From Gymnorhina tibicen (lineage: Eukaryota; Chordata; Aves; Passeriformes; Artamidae), in the NCBI GenBank assembly GCA_013399875.1, contig VXAZ01007519.1:257025-321024 (forward strand): 64,000 bases of DNA, in the 5' to 3' direction. Every line of letters starts with the position of its first letter. Position 1 is the first letter of the stretch. Made by a program: the position numbers and the translations under genes. Positions 23,401-34,603 of the stretch are shown here, piece by piece. Below the pieces are notes generated by a model, which saw nothing but the letters and a program-made list of their open reading frames with translations, made no database searches and had not been told where the DNA came from.

Positions 23401-26400
23401 AAAGATGCCTATTCTTTGTCAGTCTGTACACAAATGAAGATCTCCACACCATCTTTGCATCTAACTAAGCAGGAAACATTTCAGGATGTAACCCAAACAT
23501 ACCTAAATAGAAATAGAAAGAAAAAAGAGCACCCAAACCCAAACCAGAAGGGAGATTAGGCTAATGCAATGTTTTCTGTTAAAGGACAAATGTCATCTTT
23601 TATTCAGCTGGGCTGTTTTTCACAGAAGAGAAAAACCCGGCAGCAGTCCAGTGCAGTGGTGAGCAGTGCCCTCTCACTGCCTCCAGACGCACGGACATTT
23701 GATTTGCTGCTGATTAGTGCCGGCAAAAGGGGGGGAAAGCTGGCATCAAGTCACATCCTCCATCTTAGTCCCAGCTGGTACCAAGCTCCGAAGAAACAAA
23801 GCGACTTCAGACTGTGTGATCATATATTCATGACCAAGAAGAAATATAAAAACCAGCACGTTTGAATTCCTGACAACCATAGAAGAATAGTGCATTGGCA
23901 TGTTGAATTTTTCCAGCCAGCCTTTGCTGACCTATAAACCTTTGTGACTGGAACAAATGCAAATAGAGCTGACTTGCCTCCCAAACTACTGAAGGGTATT
24001 CAAGCCGAGTTGTGTCTAACAGGCTAACAATAACCCACTGTCCCACCCATGCAAAACACACAGTCTGGGAAAAACAGCTTTAGAAAAGCACTTGACAGAG
24101 ACATAAAGTGCAGACTATGCCAGAAAAAAAAAATCCATCTTTATCTTTTTTTATATTTCACCTAAAATTCCACAATATAAAGTAATATGGAGTAAAATTA
24201 TCTCGCTATTAAAAGAAGAGTGCACAGTTTTGAAAACAGGCTGGAAATTGGCAGCTGAAAAAATCAAGGGACTGCACTGTCTCAAGTCCCATCGGCTTCA
24301 GCCACCACATTTCATGCCCTAAAAGCAAACTTACAGTAAACGACAAACCTAAAAAATGGTTGGGTGCTAAACAATTGCATACTAGCACTAAGCTACACAA
24401 CTGTTCAGGAAAAGCATACTCAGAGTAAAAGGTCTGCTCAACTGCAAAAATTCCTGGGTATTTCTCTTTAAGTGATCACTATTCCTGTGTTTTTACTTGG
24501 TGAAGGGAGGTAACTGACGGTATTGATTACTCCAGCTTCCATACAGGCCCAAAAAAAGCTACAGGTGAGGAAGATCCAGCTCATACAGTAACTCAACAAA
24601 ATCTTTTCCAATCAGAGAAAGGAAACAAGGTGCCACTGTAGGGCATTTACTCAGTGAAACAGATAATTTCTTTTCATGAGGGAGCTAAAATGGGGAAGTG
24701 GGCGACTCTTTTCCCAAGTATTTGCAAGCCCTCGCTATTCTTGTATTTGACTGCGTACAGGTCTGTGACTGAACGGGACCAAGCAGCCTTCTCTTGGTCC
24801 ACCTTCACCAGAGGCCAGTTAAAGCAGCCTCAGTCACTGTGCAAGATGGAAAGGGCTGAACAAGAGCACAGGAATGCAGTGGGAATGTGGTGCTACCTCA
24901 GTGCTCGTGCTGTGTGTTAGGCAGAGCTATAAGGGATGGTATCTGGCCCTAGACTTCAGCCTGAGCACTTCCACTTTATCAGATAAATTTGTGTGTTTTA
25001 TTTATCCTCCCTCAATTCAGGTCTTCATCCATCTAATTCCCTGAAGCTGTGGATGTAAGCAGTGAAGAAAAAGGGGCACCTCATGATGAACACTCAGATC
25101 ACCAGCTGACTGTGCTCGGAAGCCTGGGCTGAGCAAACTTCTGATCTGATACTGAGATTTAGTCCCCAGATCTCATCTTCCTAATGCAGAAAAAATCCAG
25201 GCCAGAGCACCAGTCCTACAAGCAGCTGCCATTAGTTTTTTCGCATTCGGCAAAATACTTGCGTGTCTAAAATTGATTGTGTGCAAATGTTTGGATTCTG
25301 AGCATGACAGATACATTTTTGAAACTTTTTCAACATCTGGCTTTTAAGAACAGAGTGTTAAGGAAAGCTGAGAAGATTTGTCTCAAGTTTCCATTAAAGC
25401 GCGTATGACATACAACCATTTCGTAAACATTCCCCCATTCACTCATAAAAAAAGCAGAGGCAACTGGCAGCCAGAATAGCTTACAAGATACCACAAAAAG
25501 AGAAACTCACGTTTCTGTCACCTGGGAGAAAAAGGTAAGGCAGAACCCTTGTAAGAGGCTACTGAATTTGCACAGGAAGAAGGAAGTCTCTTCTGGACCA
25601 AATGTCAATGTACGTGCGCACTAGGAGGTTTAAAGCAGAGTCTGGCTGCATGTGGAATCACTTCAGAATCACTGACTTAGTGATGTCATGCAGTGACAGA
25701 TGCAAAAGATGTACAAAATAAGTAACATATCTGTGGGGAATTCCCAGCAAGGAACTTAAAAATCTGCCATTCTGGCATGTTCCTTGTGAAAGGAGATCGG
25801 TATCCCCAACTCTCTTGGACATCCAGGAGATTTGGGCTTGCAGCAGCCCACAGGGTGTTTAGGCTGGAATTCATCCCATGAGTAGCAGCTGCCTGTGTTA
25901 GGAACCAAATGTGACTTGCCTTTTGGTCTGCTTGTACAGCCAGAAGAACAAGACACAATGACAGGAGTTGTCTTCTGAGGTGACAGAAGGCATTCTCCAC
26001 CTCTAGAGCCATTACAAGAGGATCCTTGATGTCCCTGATGACCTCAAAAGACAAGATATAACATCCAGAGGCTGAAGCTTTCTATCCATAGGCTTCGGCT
26101 ATAAATCAAAAACATATCCCAAAAATAAATTCCACTACACTGAAACTGCAAATGTGAAACAAAAGTAGGTATTTCATTGAAACTCACTGATTGTCATCTC
26201 TTCCTTGCATTTCTGCACAAATTTTATATCCTCTAATTGTATTTTGTTTTTAAATACTTTTTCAGTGGCATTGGTATTGATCCTAATTTGTCTGGATTTG
26301 CAGCATTTATAACCATTGTAGGGCTAAAGCCTGTAGAAAGACAAATATGAGAATATAAAAGGCACACTCTTCCTTTGGTTTTTCTCAAACCATGTTTGCT

Positions 26401-28610
26401 AAAGGTGTTAGTGTTGTAGAGTATCAGCAATATTCATCAAGGATGAAGAATGAAGCCAAATTACCATTATTCTAGCTTAGAAACAACTAGCAGATTGTTC
26501 TGCAAAACAAAGATGTGTAAAAAGTCTCTTTTACATTTAATGTAACGCAGCGAATTTATTCAGTGGATTAAAAGGAGTTTACCTCTGAAGCGTACATTAA
26601 AATTCACAGATTTTATGGACTTGCCTCAATGTGAAAAATAATTATGCTTTTTCTTTTTTTAAAATCTTTTCCTGCTACAGTTCCAAGAACTTGAAGGGCC
26701 AGATGAGTTTCAAAAGCATTAACTTAGCTAAAACTTTCATCTGATCCTTGCTAACTTTTGAAATATGGAAGCAGGCAAAGCACAGCTGAAAGGTGAGCTC
26801 CCAGCTGTGGCACTGCCCCAGTACACAGGGCTGTAGGATGTCTCACACATTTGTTAGCGGCCTTTCGGAAATGCACAGGCTCTGTTTACTCAAACCAATC
26901 AAATCTGACACAGAAAGACAGAGACATCAATCTCTCTTGGGTCAGGGCACTGCTCCATGCACTCCTGGCTCTCAGTTCACATCACCTCCTCCATCTAGTC
27001 ATTCGTAGGACCATTTGCTGTGGAGTAGAACACGTTTTCCCAAAGGTCTGCTCCACTGGACAGCTCCATGACTGATTGTGAGTAAAGCTAATAAAGTAGT
27101 GGTAGACACCACAGTTCTCTTCATTCTACTTTTCATGTCCTTGTTCTTTTTTAAAAGCACTGAAAATTCTCACTAATGCCAAAGACAACGCATGACAAAG
27201 CCATTTAGTCTTTCACGACCAGTGACAAGACCAACTTGTGGGCCCACAGGAGACACTACGAACACCCAGCCAGAAGAGCATGAACTTAGTAACACTTCAC
27301 ATGTGCGTCATGTCTTGCACGAAGCTGAAGAGTGGGGAAGAAAAAGGCCTTCATAGCATTTTTTTGAAACAGCAGAATTTTTCAGTGATCCCTTTTGACC
27401 TTCTGCAAGAAGAATACCTGAGAAGGTGTTTCCGTCAATTGAACTTTAAATTCAGACTAAATGACCGTTTCAGTCTAAGAGTTCCTTGGTTAAGTTTCTT
27501 CATATGAGATGGAGAAATTATCAACAATAGAGATTAGATATACTACAAAAAGGTATTAATCAGAATGCTTTGAGTGCTATGAAAACCTCAGCAAGCTAGG
27601 AAGGCTTAGCTTCACAGATGAGACAAATGCAAACTCAGCACTAGCAAAAAGACACTCACATGGGGAGCTTTACACATATTGCAAGCTCAAGAATGAACTC
27701 AGAAAACCACCTGTTAGGTCCACTGTCTTGAAACTCTTGGCCAGTGGTCTTCTATTTCTAGCAGGCTGTTGCTTTTTTTGAATCCCAAAGGCAGCACAGA
27801 TTTTCCACCCATTGCTGTATTAAGATGGCCCAGGGTTTCCTTCTGCCACTCCCTACTGCAGCGCTCTCAAGGGTGAAACTGGGCCTACAATCACGAGACC
27901 AGCAGAGGTTGCTGATTTCCTCAGCAGCACTTCATTTTAGAAATGCTAAAGGACAGAGGCTTGAAAAAGAACATTTCTGGAGAATTACGTTTGTTGTTCA
28001 CAAGGCAACCCAAAATTGATTTGGGCTGATAAAACCAAATGGTTATCAGAGGAACAAATCAAAACCACAAACCTCTGGACACCTCTTTTCCTGACTCACA
28101 ACTACAACACCACCATGTCTTGGTTATGCACAACAGAACAGCCCTAAGACCTTAATTCAGTGCCTGCCCTTGACTCAAATCAAGCACATGGGAGACCTGT
28201 CCCAAAGACCCAAAGTAGGGATGCCCCTGTTCCCATTTCCCTGCTGACACTGACTCCAGCCTGGAATGGACTCTCAATCCATCAAGAGCTACCGACCCAC
28301 AAAGTGCCTGCCAAGCAGGAGAGCTTCTCCAGCTTTCCTAACATATGAGAAGTACACATGCAGTCTAACATCCTCTGGGGCTTCCAGCCCATATGTCTTT
28401 ATGAGCCTTTTAGAATTTTCTGTGCTGTGGATTTGGAAGTCTCCTTTCTTTACAAAGGAAATTATCACTGATAGACAGTTTAAGCATGTCTGATTAGTAA
28501 ATGTGAGAAATCATCCCTGTTCTTGTGTTCCTGTGAGCTGGCAAATTTTCTCATTTACTCACTGTTCAGCTTTAGTTTAACTCATCCCTACTTGAACAGA
28601 AGAGCATTAC
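20468..28610. other. Non-coding stretch, no gene recognised
   Basis: About 8.1 kb. No exon, RNA gene or recognisable transposon can be supported. Two parts are more complex than their surroundings and could be regulatory: about 22500-22720 (mixed composition, several CpGs, E-box-like and homeobox-like words) and about 23570-23870. Open frames here are under 126 codons and overlap frames on the other strand. Confidence 0.45.
21127..21150 (+). repeat. (AC)12 microsatellite
   Basis: Twelve perfect AC units preceded by ATACAT. A typical dinucleotide repeat, likely polymorphic. Confidence 0.9.
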
Positions 28611-28615
28611 CCCAC
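28611..28615 (+). repeat. 5' target-site duplication of the LTR
   Basis: CCCAC immediately precedes the TG start of the LTR and recurs exactly at 29744-29748 just after its CA end. Five-base duplications are typical of ERVL-class integration. Confidence 0.75.
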
Positions 28616-29380
28616 TGTTGGGGTTAGGATTTTTCCTTTTGTTTCTTTCTCTCACTGAATTTTGTCCCATCTGTTGCTAAGAAACAATAACAACCAGTAC
28701 TTAAGAGAGACAAAAAAAATGGCCAAAGTGGGGGAAGGGTGCAGCTGGCTACTCTCTTACCTGGGGGAGTTTTCTCTTTGGAAGAGCACAGATACCGCGA
28801 GATTTTGGCTGGGGGCTGAGAGTCTGGGCTTGGCTCCTCTCGCTCTCTTGCTGTCGGCATAGGAGGAAGATGGTGGAGCTGGTGCTTGCTGTGGGGAGAA
28901 TTCACTGCCACCGCCAGAGCCCAGCCCTGTACTGCTTCTTCCTTACTGTGGGTGAGCTTTTGCTCATAAGAGCAGCCATTGGACTGGGACCTTATTAACA
29001 CCTGACCTCACTAGAAAGGACCCTCACCAGCTACTCGGGTGCCTCAGGGGAAAACCCGGGACCCCGAGCCCCCTCCCCGCACCGAGGGAGCCTCTCCCGG
29101 CCGTGTTCAGGAGCTGGGCTGTTGCTGCTCAGCGCCCGCCGCTTCTCTGCCACTGCTCTGGGTTTTTTGCTACACGGTAACCCCACACCCCCTGCCTGCC
29201 GGGACACCCCGAGGCTCCTGCTACAGCTGTGGAGTTTCTCATACATTTCATTTGCTACTCCAGGATCTGCTCGTCCCTGCCATCCCAGCCGCCACTCCGA
29301 GGTTCCTGCTACAATCCATCTTCGCCCTCCAGCCCGTTCGCCATTGCCACGTGAGGGACATGCGCCTGAACTCGCGCCAC

Positions 29381-29396
29381 AGCGCCCCCTGCAGGC
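29381..29396 (-). promoter_or_regulatory. CTCF-like motif, copy 1
   Basis: AGCGCCCCCTGCAGGC on the plus strand is the reverse complement of GCCTGCAGGGGGCGCT. This is very close to the vertebrate CTCF core (GCCASCAGGGGGCGCT form). Binding is inferred from the motif only. CpG methylation in the core could block it. Confidence 0.5.
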
Positions 29397-29439
29397 GCGG
29401 GGGAATCATCGCACCCGCCCTGCCCGGCCGGGAGCCACC

Positions 29440-29455
29440 AGCGCCCCCTGCCGGC
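29440..29455 (-). promoter_or_regulatory. CTCF-like motif, copy 2
   Basis: AGCGCCCCCTGCCGGC is a second match, in the same orientation, 59 bp after the first and differing from it by one base. The pair suggests duplication within the LTR family or selection of paired sites. Confidence 0.5.
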
Positions 29456-29743
29456 TGTGAGCGTAACTGCACCGAAGGGGAAAGGGCCTGTGGCCGAGAG
29501 AGGGCTGGCATTGGGTTCTGGTTCTGTTCGTTGTTGCTGTTGTTTGTTTGCCTTGTAATATGTATATGTATATATATTTATTCTAGTAAAGAACTGTTAT
29601 TCCTTTTCCCATATCTTTGCCTGAAAGCCCCTTAATTTCAAAATTATAATAATTCAGAGGGAAGGGAGTCATACGTCGTATTTTTCTATTCCAAGAGAGG
29701 TTCCTGCCTTCCTTGGCAGACACCCGTCTTTCAAACCAAGACA

Positions 29744-29748
29744 CCCAC
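29744..29748 (+). repeat. 3' target-site duplication of the LTR
   Basis: CCCAC, identical to 28611-28615, follows the CA end of the LTR directly. Confidence 0.75.
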
Positions 29749-32700
29749 ATTGGGACAAAAAGAGTAAATCCTGTCCTCAACACAGGATTTTGTTCAGGAA
29801 TAAAAAGTTCAAACTATAAATAATTCAAGATTTGAATTCTGCATCTAATTCTATGCAGACAGGCTTGTTTAGATGAGGTGTAAAGAACAAGTAAAATAGA
29901 TAAACAAGGATTGTAGACAAGATTTCATCCAAACTCAGCCTCAAAAACTGCTTAGAATTTGGAGAGTGCTTTGGATTGAACTGTTATCACTAAGGTGGTT
30001 GGGTTTCATTCCCCAATCCAAAAACTGAAGGTTATTTGTACGAGTCCATTCTGGAGAGAGAGGCCACCTCTCATATAAACCTGTGCACACTTGGTAAATC
30101 TCCTGTATTTATCTCTCACAACCCATATTGACACTGCATTTCTCAGAATATTATAAGCAAAAACCTGATAGAAGTATAAGTGACTAGTAAATTTTAAAAG
30201 GAACAGTGAGAAGGTATTCTTTCAGGAGGAGTGCCATGGAAGGGTTTTGCTACAGAATTTGGGGTGTGAAGGCATTTTGGAGCAAGTGGTGATGGTGAAG
30301 TTCTGTCAGATCGAGTCACACATGGTTATAGATATAAAAGCATGGATCTCTATATAAAAAATAGATGTTTATCAGGTGCAGCAAACTTAAAAGCAGTAAT
30401 TTCCCATTAATTTAAACAGCAAAACATATGGGTGGGAAATAAATTTTAACACTTCTGATAAGCTCATCAAAATTTATACCTTTGATAGTTCTAACATGTT
30501 GTAGTAAAAATCTTGGGTTTGACTTCTTTTTGGTTTGCATTTGATGCAACCTCTGCGGCTTTTGTTGTGTCACAGACAGTGTTTTCTTTGAAGAAAAGTT
30601 AAATTGGTTAATTTTTTAGTTTAGTGCACTAATTTCCAGGAAATTCTTTTCTCAATTACATTTGCTAATATTTTTCTAAGAACATATTTATTCTTCACAG
30701 TATTATACACAACGTTTCCCTTGGACCGTTTGTCCTTATTTTGTAAGGCAAAGGGGACAATATAATTCTTTGGGAAAATGAATCGCTGCATCTCCCCAGG
30801 ACAACGGTACAGCTCATTCTTATCTCCAACCCAACAGCATGGGCAACAGCACAGAAATCCTGCACCGCTTCCATCAGATCACAGGCGATCTAAAGCATCT
30901 TCCTCCAGACTGCACTGTCTTCTGTGCCAAATGTAACATAAGCACCCTTCATTAGTCAGCCCAAAGGTCAATTTTGGGAAAGGTGCTGCCATGCAGACTC
31001 GTGAGTGCTGGCGCCAGGACTCTCACAAGCCCCAGACCCATTACAGTAAGGTACCAAACTGTGTTTAGCTATTCATATTACACCGGTGCCACCAGTTCCT
31101 ACTTGAATCACATGACAATGCGAGAGCAGATACTAAAATGGTTTATGCTGAGAAAGCTAATGGATCTTGAGAAATAGCATGTTGTCCTGTTACAGGGGCA
31201 TTGGTTCAAGTTTTGCTGTCGGCTTCCAAGAAAGTAGGATTCAGCTTCTTAATTTCTGGTCTTTGCTATAAATCATGAATTATATATCAGAGCTTTAGGA
31301 ACTTAAAGTAAATGTTAAGAGATTTGCACAATTAGCATGAGACTCACTTGTGTGTGACTAAGGAGACAAGTCTTTTTGATTATTCATTGAATTAATTTAA
31401 GATGTTTCTTGTGTTCTGATGCTTTCTCCAATATTCCCATAAGTAAGTTCATGACTGAGGTAAAAGACTCTTATTTTTAGAAATATGGTAAAACCCCACA
31501 TAAGCAGCAGCACTATCTGTCACAGCACAAAGTGGGAAGCACACAAGGTTATATGCAGAGTTGTACAAAAAGGTTTCCTGGCCAAACCATTTGGATGGAT
31601 CATTAGGAAGTCTCCAAACGCTGCACTGAACAGCCAAGCAACACAATCCCCCCGATTGTTCTGCACGGGGCAGTGCGAGCCTGCCTGTGAGGTGGGGGCA
31701 GTTCCCACGCCTGCCCTGGGCTGTGGTAAATCACCTCCATCGTTCCACGTCCCTGAGCTCGGGACACCCCGACAGCAGTGGGGGCGTGCATTTCACATGC
31801 CTCATTGCCCTGGCAGAGGTACCTATTAATAAAATACTGTAAATTAGCCTCACATTTAAGAGAAGCATTTTCACTTCCAGCCTGTTCACTCACAGATGAC
31901 AACATAGAATGAATTAAAATTACTTTTTCTGAGATTGTGGCAGACCACATTAGAAACAACTGAATCAGGAGAAAAGTAAAAAGAATTGACATACTGTCCC
32001 AAATTAAATCCCTGAGTAAATTACATGGAGTTACATCCTTACTTATTCCAAGAATCTATTTATTTATTTATTGCCAACACTGGGAAGAGCATAAAAAATA
32101 CACACATACTCCAGACAATCTTCTTGATTGTTTTATATATGTAGACTTCCAGACATTCATACTTTTATTTAGTCCCAAAATGACTCTACCTACGTAACTA
32201 TTTTTTTGAGGCACCTAAAATATTGGTATGCCCTTGCTTTAGACAATCTTCTGGATGTTTTTTTCTTCTATGTGCCTTTTAACTTAACAGTTCTGTACAC
32301 TAAGACCATTTAAGAAAGACATCAGCTAAACTGAGAACTACAGGAATCATCAAAGAGCTTCTACGTTAAATACTCCAGTACCCTCAAAAACTACAGGAGT
32401 CTCAAAAATCATTCTACATTGACATGAACACATTTTCTTCAACAATTTTCTGTTGTGGGAAGTTTATTCATCCTGTCCTTGCTTATTTTTTGTGTAACAC
32501 AATAGCAACAGAGCCTTGCCTTCTCTAAGGCCTGATTGTCTTAGTTCAATTCTCCATTCTGCTTTTTACAGGGTGATTTCATGCTACTACATTTATGTTT
32601 TCTTGTGTTTTCATTTCTAGCACAAATATATAAAACACATGGATATATGAGAATTCATAGTTGTGCTCCTGAAGCACAGGAGCATTGTAACAGGCTTTGG

Positions 32701-34540
32701 AGGAGACTTTGAGTTTCTATATCTGAACTGATTGCATCTGGATATTGGGTCCATGTGTGCTGGAAAGAGGTTTCTGGACGTAATCCTTCTCACTTATCCA
32801 CGCCACGTATCAGGCACCCAGATAACAACAGCTTAATAGTGAAAAAACGCAGAAGAAAAAAGTCCTGTTCACTGTGAAAGAGTGTTTAGAATAAACCACC
32901 ACAATATTCTACCCTTCCTTCATGCATAGCAGGTCCTTGTGCTAGAATGCTCATGGTATTCATCTGAGGGAAAGAAAGATGGGTAACTTTACCTCATGTG
33001 AGACTATGACAATATGTGTGTCACAGGGCAAATACAGTTTCATTGTATTCTATTAATGAATTACAGGTTCAATCTGAAGGCATTACAATAGCCCTTTATT
33101 ATACACATACGCACACACATACAAATAAAATATTCTACTTGTGAGCTTTATTCTTTGGTCTAAACCAGATGAAAATAAACAACACAACAAGGAAAATATC
33201 TAACATCCTTCTACAGTGTAATTTCTTATAGCAAAACCCAGCATTAATTTATGATAGAAATATTTCTATCTGCCCTTTTTTTGAAACATGGAATGCACTT
33301 TATTATCTCAATGCTCTTTTTGTCAGGCCACGCTCCCTTGGGTAGGAGGAGCTGTTCCTCAACACAAGAACAGACAACTCAAGAATTTGGAGCTCTACAC
33401 TCTTAAGTGGAATAGACATTGCCATGCCCTTTAGGGTCACATTTTTTGAAGGAGCTCATCTTTCTTAGTCAGGGCCTGCTTTGCAAAGCACCCAGCTCTC
33501 ACACACACAGAGTGGCCCAGGTCCTAAAACACCGAGCTTCTGGGTGTTTTGCAACTCCTGCTCCAGCTCCAGGTTTTGAATATTGTAGATATTGAAATCT
33601 TGGTTTTTTGGCTTTAGCATACAAACACCATCAAATTTCAGAAAGCTGTAATGTAGGTGAGGGCAAATCATGTGGGACTAAACACTCTAGTGGAAAAAAA
33701 CTGTGGAAGTGAGCTCTTGGTGAGCTGGAGTGTCAAGAGCCCAGCTGTTACTGTCAGATGAGCAGGCATCCTGATTTATTTACAGAACATGATACATCAC
33801 AATGAAAGATACAGACCAATGTGCTACACAAACTGTGTTTGTAGTGGAAGAAATTATTCACCAGTTTTGTAAAATCCTCCAAGGACAACTTCTGCCTCGC
33901 CTGATGCAGAGGGGAATACAGAATTAACTATAATAGCAGCTGCCTTAGCCGTTTATTTCTTTGCATTTATTACTCTCATACTATGGAATTGCAGTACTTT
34001 TTTCATAAGTCTAAAAGCAGATTTAAAGGATCTGTATTAATCTGCGGCTTCTGTTACAGTTTTTATAAGCAGCCACAACAAACACCTGCACTATACTTAA
34101 GTAACATGCATTAAGGGATTTACCAGACTGTCCTTGGAACTTAATGAAATTTGATTTGACTTGGAGAAGTAATCTCACAATTTGAACACTTGTAACATTT
34201 AAAATGCTTTGCAATAGACACCATCAAATGACAAAACCATTTGATGCATGGTGAGTTATTCAGTACTTACATGGAATTTCTGTTCAAGTCAATGAGAAAG
34301 CATAAGAAAATGTAGATAGTACAAGTACTGATGGGGTCTTGGGAAAACAAAGATGTAGTCTTATGAGAAAAGGCAGGTTTTTCATATGTATTCCTCTGAA
34401 ACTGCCTCTTGTAAAATAATTCAGATACAAACCAAAAGGTATCAAAATTCATTTGGAACAGTATATATATACTAGTGTTTACATCCCAATATTTGTATTC
34501 CGATACTGGAGTTGAGAAGCCACTTCTTAAATATCCTTAC
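29749..34540. other. Non-coding stretch, no gene recognised
   Basis: About 4.8 kb of AT-rich sequence with a short (TATT)n run near 32057-32073. No exon, RNA gene or transposon can be supported. Frames are below 130 codons with no recognisable motifs. Confidence 0.5.
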
Positions 34541-34603
34541 CTGAGTGTCCCTTTGCTTCACTTAGACTTTTTGGGTTTTCCCCCAGTTTTAAAATGCAGA
34601 TGT
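34541..34603 (-). other. Candidate 63-nt exon flanked by strong splice signals
   Basis: On the minus strand the acceptor TGTTTTCCCCCTTCCTCAG is strongly pyrimidine-rich. It is followed by 63 nt and a donor CAG|GTAAGGAT. Only one frame is open; its peptide is not recognisable. This could be an upstream or non-coding exon of a minus-strand transcript leading towards the CpG island, or chance. Its strand agrees with the better candidate exon at 1091-1125. Confidence 0.25.

Larger units (their letters stand above)
29030..29480. promoter_or_regulatory. CpG-rich core of the LTR
   Basis: CpG density rises well above the neighbourhood inside the LTR and includes CACGTG at 29348-29353. In LTRs this position matches the U3 promoter and enhancer part. 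It may be methylated and silenced, or act as an alternative promoter; sequence does not decide. Confidence 0.5.
28616..29743 (+). mobile_element. Solo LTR (1128 bp) of an avian ERVL-like endogenous retrovirus
   Basis: The element starts TGTTGGGGTTAGG and ends ACCAAGACA, with a perfect 5-bp target-site duplication (CCCAC) on both sides. The 3' portion has an order I recognise from a widespread avian LTR: a TA-rich stretch, an AGTAAAGAACTGTTATTCC block (29585-29603), CTTTGCCTGAAAGCCCCTT, AATTATAATAATTCAGAGG, then CCTTCCTTGGCAGACACC and the terminus. The middle (about 29030-29480) is GC-rich with many CpGs and holds two CTCF-like motifs and a CACGTG. It is unusually long for a solo LTR. Long frames here, such as 29039-29635 plus, are not genes; the LTR explains them. 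No internal retroviral coding sequence is present. Confidence 0.85.

Noticed and set aside
29039..29635. 198-codon plus-strand frame and overlapping minus frames
   Set aside because: Fully inside the solo LTR at 28616-29743. The GC-rich core makes frames open by composition.
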